This document shows, piece after piece, positions 1 through 7,930 of a DNA stretch of 13,864 bases. A model generated the notes under the pieces. The model was not told where the DNA came from and made no database searches. It was given only the letters and a program-made list of their open reading frames with translations. Each line of letters starts with the position of its first letter. Within the stretch, counting starts at the first letter, position 1. The stretch is from Dehalococcoidia bacterium (lineage in GTDB: Bacteria; Chloroflexota; Dehalococcoidia; DSTF01; JALHUB01), in NCBI GenBank assembly GCA_022865685.1, contig JALHUB010000277.1, positions 1 through 13,864 on the forward strand, read 5' to 3'. A program made the translations under genes and the position numbers.

Positions 1-756
1 AGGGCGCCGGCGCTCGGCGATGTTCATGCCCGCCAGCACCTTCAGCCGCGAGATCAGCGGCGGATGCACGCTCAAGGGGAGCGTCTGCACCTCATGCAGG
101 AAGCCGTCGATGCGGTAGCGGACGCGCAGGTGGTCCTCTTTCGGCTCCAGGTGGATGTCGGATGCCCGGTCGCGCACGGCCTGGCCGATGAGGAGCTCCG
201 CGGTGCGCACGATGGGCGTCTGAGCGGTCAGATCGAGGGCGGCATCCTCGGCCGGCGCCTCTTCCACGCGAGGCGTGACCATACTGATCTGGCGCTCGAT
301 CTCGTTCCAGCCGACGTAGTTGCGGTCGATGGCTTCGCGGATGTCGTTGGGGATGCCGACGGCCGGCTGGATGATCTTCCTGGCGCGCGCACGCAGGTCT
401 TCAAGTGCGTGCATGTTCAGCGGGTCGGCCATGACGACGACCAGCGAGTCGCCGGTGAGGTCGACCGGGATTAGGTCGTGCTGGCGAGCGTACTCTTCCG
501 GGACAAGGGCGAGCGCTTCCGGCTGCACGTGATGTCGCGTCAGGTCGATGATGGGCAAGTTTAGCTGGAGGCTGAGCGCCAGCGCGACGTCTTCGGCCGC
601 GACCATGCCCTCGTCCTGGAGGTAGTCGCCCAAGCGCTTCTGCTGTTGCCTGGCTTCTTCGACCGCCTGGCTCAACTGCTCGGGCGTGATCAGGCCGGAA
701 TCGACGAGGATTTCGCCGAGTTTCTTTACTGGTGGCGCTGACGCTGGCTCGGGCAT
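1..756 (-). CDS. pilB: Type IV pilus extension ATPase PilB / GspE family, N-terminal part (runs off left edge)
   Basis: Hexameric cytoplasmic ATPase that powers pilus extension. Only the first 252 codons lie in the window; the 3' end is missing, including Walker A and B. Residues 12-64 hold two successive MshEN-type motifs (KLGEIL...G, then RLGDYL...G ending in Gln64), and the rest of the T2SSE N-domain follows to about residue 150. From about residue 190 the start of the ATPase domain is clear: IVRTAELLIGQAVRDRASDI, then HLEP, RVRYRIDGFLHEV and GMNIAERR, all typical of GspE/PilB. The ATG at 756 follows GAGGA with a 4-nt spacer. The gene is separated from pilA by a terminator, so it may have its own promoter, but I see no convincing one. 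PilB rather than GspE is preferred because the neighbours include pilT, pilM and a type IV pilin. Confidence 0.93.
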   Translation of the reverse strand, partial: MPEPASAPPVKKLGEILVDSGLITPEQLSQAVEEARQQQKRLGDYLQDEGMVAAEDVALALSLQLNLPIIDLTRHHVQPEALALVPEEYARQHDLIPVDLTGDSLVVVMADPLNMHALEDLRARARKIIQPAVGIPNDIREAIDRNYVGWNEIERQISMVTPRVEEAPAEDAALDLTAQTPIVRTAELLIGQAVRDRASDIHLEPKEDHLRVRYRIDGFLHEVQTLPLSVHPPLISRLKVLAGMNIAERRRP

Positions 757-894
757 GTCGTCCTCAGGATCGAGAAAGGGCGCTGGGCTAACAGGCCGGT
801 CGGTTGCGAGAGCGCGCTGCGGAAGGGAAGCGTTAGCCTGCCGTCGATGGCGCGGCTCGCAGCTCGCCGTTGGCTCGGGCGGGACGCGCTAAGC

Positions 895-934
895 GAAAGA
901 CGGCTCCCATAAAGTCCGGGGGCGGGAACCGTCT
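895..934 (-). terminator. Hairpin terminator after the pilin gene
   Basis: On the minus strand an 11-bp stem (arms 924-934 and 898-908, one G-U wobble) encloses a 15-nt loop. A short T-run (TCTTT) follows, starting in the end of the stem. It lies 20 nt past the pilA stop and before pilB. The T-tract is weak, so it may attenuate rather than stop transcription fully, letting some readthrough into pilB. Confidence 0.65.
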
Positions 935-954
935 CGCTGAGTCCAGCCCCGTGC

Positions 955-1326
955 TCAGTACCCTGTAGATGCCTGTTCAACCTTGCCCGTGGTGTCGACG
1001 GTGTAGGTGCCCTTGGTGACCGTACCACGCATGTAGGTCGGGTAGAGCCCGAAGCCTCCGGACGCAGTCGTCATGTCAGTGGTAGCGGGCGTAACCGCGG
1101 TTGTCGTCGCCATGCCGTCGGAAGCCATCTTGGCGTCAACGGCTGTCTGGACGATGACGCGCTCGGCGTCGCTGGCGGTAGTCTGGCTCTTGCCCAGAAG
1201 GCCCGTGAAGTTCGGCAGTACCACGGCGACGAGAATTGCCAGAATGGCCAGGACGATCAGCAGCTCGACGAGCGTGAAACCGGCCTCACCTCTTTGCCTC
1301 TTCAATTCTTGGACCTTGTCTCTCAT
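955..1326 (-). CDS. pilA: Major type IV pilin (PilA-like prepilin)
   Basis: Structural subunit of the pilus shaft; 123 residues. The leader is short and basic with a class III cleavage site: after Gly16 the mature protein begins FTLVELLIVLAILAILVAVV, with the invariant Glu at +5. The N-terminal helix is followed by a short globular region rich in Thr, Ser and Ala and without a cysteine pair, so there is no disulfide-closed D-loop. The mature protein is about 107 residues, small for a pilin. The ATG at 1326 is chosen because GGAGGT (1333-1338) sits 6 nt upstream; an adjacent in-frame TTG at 1329 would leave only 3 nt. The gene stands 172 nt from the upstream operon and has its own terminator, which fits separate high-level expression. 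Confidence 0.92.
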   Translation of the reverse strand: MRDKVQELKRQRGEAGFTLVELLIVLAILAILVAVVLPNFTGLLGKSQTTASDAERVIVQTAVDAKMASDGMATTTAVTPATTDMTTASGGFGLYPTYMRGTVTKGTYTVDTTGKVEQASTGY

Positions 1327-1498
1327 CAAGGGACCTCCGGTTTGAACGTTCTACAATGCACGGGGCGAGTCTACGACGAGCTTCGCCCTTCAAGGGTTAG
1401 ATCGGCGTCCTCGGGGAAACGGCTATCTATCGGCTGACGGATTCGGCAATACCACAAATGGGGTAGGTTGTGACGCTGGCCAACCCGCGCCTGAACTG
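1327..1498 (-). promoter_or_regulatory. Probable pilA promoter/leader region
   Basis: This gap between the glycosyltransferase stop and pilA is the longest within the minus-strand pilus run apart from the one before pilB, so a separate pilA promoter is expected here. I could not find a good -35/-10 pair. It holds two small palindromes: GAACGTTC at 1344-1351, just upstream of the ribosome binding site, and CCCTT-C-AAGGG at 1386-1396. Either could bind a regulator or be chance. Confidence 0.35.
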
Positions 1499-3499
1499 CT
1501 ATTCGACGCCGATTGAGCCGACGACGTGGGCATCGCTCACGCTCCCCGCGATCGGGTCATCGTCGACGGCCGGCGAGCCTTCCTGCACCTTCATCCGCAC
1601 GTTGTAGGCCCCGCCGTCGACGCCACGCGGCACGAGGACGAAGTACTGCTCCTCGACGATCTCTCCGGCCGTCCACTGGCTCGTCGGAACGATGCCGCCG
1701 CCGAGCTCCCAGCTCTGCCACCACAAGGGAAAGCCCCGACGCGAGTCGAGCAGGCCGTTCTCATCGGTGAAGAAGACGGTCGCCTGGAGGTCCTTGTCTG
1801 TCTTCGTCGAGAGGCGCCAGTAGTAGTCCAATCGCAGTACGTCGCCGCGCGCGCCCGGTTGTGGCTCCGCCTGGAAGCCGACGAGCGTCAGGGTGTCGCC
1901 GAAGGGGACCGATGCGCGCGCCGCCTCGGGCACCTCGTCGACGGTCAGCGACGGTTTCTCTTGCAGGACCCTGTAGAGCGACCCTTTGGGCACCAGGTCA
2001 TCTTTGTAGTCGGGCTTTGGCAGGACGTGTGTGATCATCGTCTCGATGCTATTGAGCACGACGGGCTGGACGTAGTACCTGTCGCGTACGGGCTGCAAAT
2101 CGCCGCGGAGGCCCTCGGCGACGTAGACGGGCCGGCCGGCATCGAACTGCTCGTCGATGAAGGCGACGGCGTCTTCGCCGGGCACGGAGAGCAGCGGTGA
2201 CACGAGCACGTCCTTTCGGTATCCCTCAACGAGCTGCACGTACCACAGCGGCGAAGCCGACCAGCTATCGGTGACGATGGTGGCGTGCGGCTTCACGTTC
2301 GCCAGCGTCGTCTGGGCAAAGTCGTAGGCGCTGTAGTCGTCGCTCCTGTCCACGCGCGGCAGGTTGCGGGCGAGGAGCGAGAGGGGCAGAAGCAGCAGGA
2401 GAACGGCCGCGACGGGCGAGAACAGAAACTGCGAGTGGGCCCACTGCGGCCGTTTGACGTCGAGAAACTGCAGGCCGAAGGAGAAGAGCGCCTTCGCGGC
2501 GCAGCCTATCCACACGGCCAGCATCAGGTAGGCCGGGATGAAGTAGTTGTAGATGTTGTGGATGTTGTAGCTGAGCGCAACGAATGCGACGAGCGCGCAC
2601 AGCGAGAGCCCATAGACCGCGAACAGTCGCTGCTGGCGCCAGGCGTAGCCGAGGCCGATTGCGGCCAGGGCCAGCCCAAAGAAGGTGAACTCGTTCAGGG
2701 GGAAGGCGCTGACGACGTCGAGGTGGTCGAAGAAGGTGAAGCTCCAGTATTCGCTGCGACTGTCCCCCGTCAGGAACATGCTTAGGTAGGTGTGAAAGCT
2801 GGCCGGCTGGGCCCAACTCAGCGGCGGCTCCTGCGACCCTCGCAGCGGCAGATACACGTAGAGCGATAGCCCCAGGAGCAAGAGGCCGCCACAGCGGAGG
2901 CAGCGGCCGGCGCTCAACGAATGCCGTCCCGACCCGAGAAAGAGGAGGATGCCCGGCACCAGCAACAGGATGAGTCGATGGTTGCCGAGGCTCAGGCCGA
3001 AGAGCAGCGACGCGAAGTAAAGTTGCCGCGGCTTCCCGTCCACGCGCCAGCGCAGCAGCAGGAGCGTGATGGCGGCGGTGAAGAAGGCGTTCAGTGAGTA
3101 CGACTCCGCCCAGATAGCGGTCGACCAGAGCGTCGAGGAGACGGCCAGCGTCAGCGAGCCGAACAGCGCCGCGAGGATGCTCTTCGTCAGGTCGTGGATT
3201 ATGAGGAAGACAAGCGATACCGTCAAAGCGGCAAAGACCGCCGACATGAGGTTCACCCTGTAGGCAACGTCGCCGAATGGCAGGAAGGTGAATAGTTTCC
3301 CCAGCAGGATGTAGAGGGGGTAGCCGGTGTTGTGGGCGATGCCAAGGACGTAGGAGGTCGTCGTCAGCTCGCCCATGTCGTACCACATGACGGTGGGCGC
3401 CAGCGTGCGAAGGTAGACGACGAGTGCCACCAGCCCGGCCAGGGCGGCGTAGACTCGGTGGTCCGCCTGCTTCGACGTTCCGAGGAATCGCTGACCCAT
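1499..3499 (-). CDS. DUF2723 (GT117-type) membrane glycosyltransferase, protein O-mannosyltransferase-like
   Basis: Predicted polytopic membrane glycosyltransferase of 666 residues. Just after the first membrane segment (about 17-34) it carries the family hallmark: WYDMGEL at 39-45 with Asp41 and Glu44, then LGIAHNTGYPLYILLGKLF and PFGDVAYRVNLMSA. Several more hydrophobic helices follow to about residue 370. Residues about 531-666 form a soluble beta-rich tail with a PTSQW...GE...Y...VPRGVDGGAY pattern, a module I associate with Chloroflexota glycosyltransferases. DUF2723 proteins are thought to transfer a sugar from a lipid carrier to acceptor protein on the outer face; the donor and acceptor here are unknown. 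The start ATG follows AGGAG with a short 3-nt spacer. It lies 38 nt after pilT and just upstream of the Thr-rich pilin, which suggests pilin modification. Confidence 0.8.
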   Translation of the reverse strand: MGQRFLGTSKQADHRVYAALAGLVALVVYLRTLAPTVMWYDMGELTTTSYVLGIAHNTGYPLYILLGKLFTFLPFGDVAYRVNLMSAVFAALTVSLVFLIIHDLTKSILAALFGSLTLAVSSTLWSTAIWAESYSLNAFFTAAITLLLLRWRVDGKPRQLYFASLLFGLSLGNHRLILLLVPGILLFLGSGRHSLSAGRCLRCGGLLLLGLSLYVYLPLRGSQEPPLSWAQPASFHTYLSMFLTGDSRSEYWSFTFFDHLDVVSAFPLNEFTFFGLALAAIGLGYAWRQQRLFAVYGLSLCALVAFVALSYNIHNIYNYFIPAYLMLAVWIGCAAKALFSFGLQFLDVKRPQWAHSQFLFSPVAAVLLLLLPLSLLARNLPRVDRSDDYSAYDFAQTTLANVKPHATIVTDSWSASPLWYVQLVEGYRKDVLVSPLLSVPGEDAVAFIDEQFDAGRPVYVAEGLRGDLQPVRDRYYVQPVVLNSIETMITHVLPKPDYKDDLVPKGSLYRVLQEKPSLTVDEVPEAARASVPFGDTLTLVGFQAEPQPGARGDVLRLDYYWRLSTKTDKDLQATVFFTDENGLLDSRRGFPLWWQSWELGGGIVPTSQWTAGEIVEEQYFVLVPRGVDGGAYNVRMKVQEGSPAVDDDPIAGSVSDAHVVGSIGVE

Positions 3500-3537
3500 C
3501 GTCTCCTGCCGATCGGGGCCTGTGCAGGCCCGCGCAC

Positions 3538-4624
<1,087 letters not shown>

Positions 4625-4635
<11 letters not shown>

Positions 4636-5017
4636 GACGGGTTCTCCTCGTTCGACTCAGCGGGAGGCGATGCTCAATTCCGATGACGGTCCCAACGATC
4701 AGGAGACAGGTGATTGCGACGGCTATCGCCGTCTGCCATGACTCTCCGAGACGCCACCACCAGGCGAAGAACGCCAGCGCAGCGCCCGCTTCGACCAGGG
4801 GGATTCTGAGGGGTATCGCCGTCGAGCAGTGGCGGCAGCGACCGCGCAGGAGCACGTAGCTTGCGATTGGCACCAGGTCGCGGGTGGCGAGAGGCGTCTT
4901 GCAGGCGTCGCAATGGGAGCGCGGCATCAGGAGCGACTGCCGGGCCGGAAGGCGGTCGATGCAGACGTTGAGGAAGCTTCCCACTGCCAGGCCCGCGAGC
5001 GCGATGACGATTCCCAT
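4625..5017 (-). CDS. Truncated prepilin peptidase: N-terminal four-cysteine domain only
   Basis: Family A24 prepilin peptidases (PilD) cleave and N-methylate prepilins; intact ones are about 250 residues. This is 130. It retains the N-terminal domain (PF06750 type): GSFLNVCIDRLP at 13-24 and paired cysteines C36-x2-C39 and C61-x2-C64. Membrane helices lie at about 3-18, 75-90 and 96-113. It ends after VIGIEHRLP, where the family normally has an I-D-x-[DE]-H motif; the catalytic Asp is Gly113 here and the whole remaining catalytic domain with the second Asp is absent. The stop lies inside pilT, so there is no room for a frameshifted remainder. GAGGA lies just upstream of the ATG and pilN ends 7 nt before. 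Protease activity is not expected. It may be a remnant or a stand-alone domain of unknown role. Confidence 0.85.
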
Positions 5018-5024
5018 GGTTCCT

Positions 5025-5594
5025 CTACTGCGCCACCTGGACGGCGAACTCGAGGGCGGCTCCGCCGGCGCTCGCTTGCGTGATCGTCACGTCGGAGAAC
5101 GAGCCGCTTTCAGTCAACGCCTTCGCGTAGGCGATGATGCTCTCCATGCTCGACGCTTCCCCGGACGCCGTGATTGTCTTCTCGCTGCGGGATGTGTCGT
5201 CGATGCGCACGCCGGGCGGCGCCGCCGAGTAGAGCAGCGACAGGTCTTGCGCCAGTGATCCGCCCGCGCCCGGAAGCGATGCGCGCTCCGCCTGCAGCTC
5301 GGCGACCGCCTGCTCCGCCTGGGCGATTTCTGCGCGCAGGCCCCGTTCTCTGCCGATGTCGACCTCGACGCCCTGAAGCTGGCCGGTGACGAGCGCCAAC
5401 TGGTCGCGCAGGTGGGATGTCTCCTGAGCTGCGGAGTGCTGGAGCGCCACCATTGGGATGAGGAGCACGCAGCCGGTGAGGACTGCCGCCAGTCCAAGCA
5501 CATACCAGCGCGGATAGCGATGGGGCTGCAGCTCAGCCGGCAGTATGTTGAGGTCTATGAGTCGATTGCGTTGTACCGCGGCACTCCTTTGCAT
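5025..5594 (-). CDS. pilN: Type IV pilus assembly protein PilN
   Basis: Bitopic inner-membrane alignment-complex protein that links cytoplasmic PilM to PilO; 189 residues, typical for PilN. The cytoplasmic N-terminus carries LIDLNILPAELQP at 12-24, the equivalent of the INLLP peptide that docks on PilM. One membrane helix follows at about 31-50, then a heptad-like coiled coil at about 60-108 and a small alpha/beta domain to the C-terminus. It starts 4 nt after pilM stops, so coupling is likely. Sequence identity across this family is low; the call rests on the N-terminal motif, topology, size and neighbours. Confidence 0.85.
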   Translation of the reverse strand: MQRSAAVQRNRLIDLNILPAELQPHRYPRWYVLGLAAVLTGCVLLIPMVALQHSAAQETSHLRDQLALVTGQLQGVEVDIGRERGLRAEIAQAEQAVAELQAERASLPGAGGSLAQDLSLLYSAAPPGVRIDDTSRSEKTITASGEASSMESIIAYAKALTESGSFSDVTITQASAGGAALEFAVQVAQ

Positions 5595-5598
5595 GGTC

Positions 5599-6513
5599 TC
5601 ATACCTCTTTCAGGGCCAGACCGATATTAACCGCGTAGCGGTGGACCGGCAGGTCCGGCGGGTCGTCCAGCGGCGGCAGCAGCGGCTCGATCGGATACTG
5701 CGCCAGGGCCTCCAGGGGTTCAGTCATCGCTGATTGCGCCAGCGAGCCGGTCAGGAAGATCGGCGTCGATGGCTCTAGCGGCTCCTGGCGGTGTGTGTCG
5801 TTATAGAACTTGACCGTCCGCGCAAGCTCATCGCGGAATCTCTCGATGCGTTCCTCGCCGTCCGGTTCGCCGGACCGTTCGACGACGGTCCGCATGATGA
5901 CCGGTACGCCCCCGGTAACGACGACGATGTCGGCGCTGCCGGGCTCGACGTCGGCGATTATGGCCTCGTCGCGGTTGGCCGCCCGCGCCAGGGCGAGGGG
6001 CTTGGTATCGACGGCGTAGGGCTGCCTCTTGGCGACCTTCGTGGCTTTGAGGAGCGGGTCGAGGATGTCGCGCGGCACACCGAGGGCGAAGACGCGCTGG
6101 TGTCCGTCGTATGTGTCGAGCGGTTGCCAGGAGAGGTAAATATCCTCCATGGGCACCGGCATTTCGCGCTTGGCTTCGCGGCCGACGGCCTCTTCCAGCA
6201 TCTCGGGCTTCATTTTCGGCAACTCGAGCACGCGGGCGATGGACCGGAAGCCGGTGATGCTGGCGATCAGCCTGCCCCCCGACATCGACTGCGATTCGAG
6301 GACGGCCTTGAGCACGGCCCCGACGCCGTCGGGGTCGGCGATGACGCCTTCCTTGACCATGCCGGCATCGAGGGAAACCTCCTGCCACGACGTCACGCGG
6401 TTGCCGCGGACGGCCAGAACGCGGATATCCTGGCCCTCTACGTTCAGGGTGACCGTCCGTTTTTGCAGTGCGACCGGGAGGTTCAGCGTTGGGTTGGGAA
6501 AGGTCAGTCTCAT
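5599..6513 (-). CDS. pilM: Type IV pilus assembly protein PilM (actin-like)
   Basis: Cytoplasmic actin-fold protein that binds the PilN tail; 304 residues. The pattern VTLNVEGQDIRVLAV near residues 20-34, then GVIADPDGVGAVLKAVL, the SHS2-like stretch with RVLELPKMKPEMLEEAVGRE, and IADVEPGSADIVVVTGGVPV fit PilM. The usual acidic D-I-G-x-S nucleotide loop near the start is degenerate (N-V-E-G-Q), so ATP binding may be weak or altered. Three starts are possible: GTG 6522, ATG 6519 and ATG 6513. I chose 6513 because GAGGG at 6522-6526 is then 8 nt upstream. The gene follows pilO and precedes pilN, a permuted order relative to the common pilM-pilN-pilO. Confidence 0.85.
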   Translation of the reverse strand: MRLTFPNPTLNLPVALQKRTVTLNVEGQDIRVLAVRGNRVTSWQEVSLDAGMVKEGVIADPDGVGAVLKAVLESQSMSGGRLIASITGFRSIARVLELPKMKPEMLEEAVGREAKREMPVPMEDIYLSWQPLDTYDGHQRVFALGVPRDILDPLLKATKVAKRQPYAVDTKPLALARAANRDEAIIADVEPGSADIVVVTGGVPVIMRTVVERSGEPDGEERIERFRDELARTVKFYNDTHRQEPLEPSTPIFLTGSLAQSAMTEPLEALAQYPIEPLLPPLDDPPDLPVHRYAVNIGLALKEV

Positions 6514-6524
6514 GGTCATCACCC

Positions 6525-7193
6525 TCAGTTTGACTTCGACTGCTTGGCGGCGGGTGCTGCTGTCGCTCCGGGTGCGGCAGGTGTGGCATTCGCCATGCTC
6601 TCGGACCGGGCGTAGAAGGAAACGCCCAGTGTCATCTGGTTCGGCGCCTCTCCTTGGGCAACGCTCACGTCGCCGATGGCAGCCGTCTGCGACATCCCAT
6701 TCTCGACGATCGTTAGGAAGTTGAGCATGTCCGGCAGCCCTCCTTCGACAACCAGGGTGTAGCGGAGAACCGTGTAGCTGGTCTCTCCCTCCTTCCGGGC
6801 ATTCACCTCGCTGGCGGGAAGCGCGTTCATCTGCTTGATGGCCACATGGCTCTGGTTGGCGTAGTCGAGGAGACTCTGCACGATTGCCGTGCTATCGAGA
6901 TTGGTCGGGAGACCGTCTTGTAGAGTGTCCAAGCTACCCTCCAGATAGGCCAGACGGTCCTGGAGGTCCTTCAGCGCCTGCTGAGAACCGCCGACGCCGG
7001 ACAGCGTGCCGCCGCCGGCAGCGGCTTGCGCCCTCAGGCCCGACTGGTGTTGCCGCTCCTTGACGTAGGAGGCGGCGACGACAAGGTAGGCGAGCACCAG
7101 AACACCCCCGAACACGAGAAGCATTGTCGAAGGCTTGACCTTGATGCTCTCCAGCGACCCAATCAGTGCGCGCGACTTCAGTGATTTCAGCAT
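6525..7193 (-). CDS. pilO: Type IV pilus assembly protein PilO-like
   Basis: Alignment-complex protein that pairs with PilN; 222 residues. It has a short cytoplasmic tail, one membrane helix at about 24-43, a coiled-coil region with LKDLQDRLAYLEGSLDTLQD at about 74-93, and an alpha/beta domain with the late motif LVVEGGLPDMLNFLTIVENG, which resembles the PilO ferredoxin-like core. The C-terminal ~25 residues are an Ala/Pro/Lys-rich tail. The ATG at 7193 is preceded by AAGGA at about 7 nt; an open frame extends further upstream but only overlaps the preceding gene out of frame. PilO proteins are poorly conserved, so topology and position carry much of the call. Confidence 0.78.
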   Translation of the reverse strand: MLKSLKSRALIGSLESIKVKPSTMLLVFGGVLVLAYLVVAASYVKERQHQSGLRAQAAAGGGTLSGVGGSQQALKDLQDRLAYLEGSLDTLQDGLPTNLDSTAIVQSLLDYANQSHVAIKQMNALPASEVNARKEGETSYTVLRYTLVVEGGLPDMLNFLTIVENGMSQTAAIGDVSVAQGEAPNQMTLGVSFYARSESMANATPAAPGATAAPAAKQSKSN

Positions 7194-7210
7194 GAGTCTG
7201 TCCTTGACCG

Positions 7211-7930
7211 CTATTCCAGTTGCCAGGAGATTATCCTGACTGCGTCCGGGCCGGCGGTAGCCCTGGATGTGATGGTCCGCCCGTTTCTCTGCGACCGGAT
7301 GTCGTAGGCGGCCGCCGGGTAGTTGATGGTTACGGCGCCGGTCGTTGGAGGGGCCGTTTCCACGAGGAGCTTGTACGACCCGGCCGGCACGTTTGAGAAC
7401 TGCAATCTGTAGGGCGACCCGCCTCCCATCGATGGAAGCCCCGGCGGCCTCTGGCAGTCGTCCGAGCCGGCGAGGAGAGCCATCCAGATACTGGTCGCCT
7501 GCGCGTCCACGATGGCGAATATCTGCCCTGCCTCTGAAGAAGCGAAGGCATAGCACTTTGGGCCGGCGCCGCTCTGCCAGTCGGGCGTGATGGTCTCCGA
7601 CATGCCTCCCGGCACGCGGCGGATCTCCGTCGTCGGGAAGGCCGCGCCGTTGATGGCCGGCGGCGTGGGCTGGAGCGGTGCTTCCACGTAGGACGCGCTC
7701 GCGGTCAGCGCCGGATTGCCGCTGAGGCGCCAGAGAGCCCACTCTACGCCCGCGTCCGCGGAGTAGTAATCCTTGATGGCGGAATCGACGCGACGGCTGG
7801 CCAGGAGGTTGACGCTGGCATCGACGAGGAACGGCGATACAAGCACGGCTCCGAGAGCAAGCGCGGCCATTGCCAGCGGCAGCACCTGCCCGTGAGAGTC
7901 GTGGATTCGTTTGGACAATCTAAGTATCAT
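7211..7930 (-). CDS. Minor pilin, PilX/GspK-like
   Basis: Likely a minor pseudopilin that helps start or cap the fibre; 239 residues. After a basic leader the site HG14/QVLPLAMAALALGAVL resembles a prepilin cleavage site, but position +5 is Leu rather than Glu. GspK/PilX-type pilins often lack Glu5. The stretch YYSADAGVEWALWRL at 55-69 matches the conserved A-x-AG-x-E-x-A helix of that group. The rest is a globular domain that I do not recognise, with two cysteines (in GPKCY and DDCQ). Its ATG overlaps the upstream stop as ATGA, so it is probably translated by coupling from the GspJ-like gene. TadE/TadG-like is a less likely alternative. Confidence 0.75.
   Translation of the reverse strand: MILRLSKRIHDSHGQVLPLAMAALALGAVLVSPFLVDASVNLLASRRVDSAIKDYYSADAGVEWALWRLSGNPALTASASYVEAPLQPTPPAINGAAFPTTEIRRVPGGMSETITPDWQSGAGPKCYAFASSEAGQIFAIVDAQATSIWMALLAGSDDCQRPPGLPSMGGGSPYRLQFSNVPAGSYKLLVETAPPTTGAVTINYPAAAYDIRSQRNGRTITSRATAGPDAVRIISWQLE

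Noticed and set aside
7194..7742. An upstream extension of the pilO frame to 7742
   Set aside because: It overlaps the GspK/PilX-like gene over its whole length, has no pilus-like sequence, and the ATG at 7193 has a proper ribosome site.
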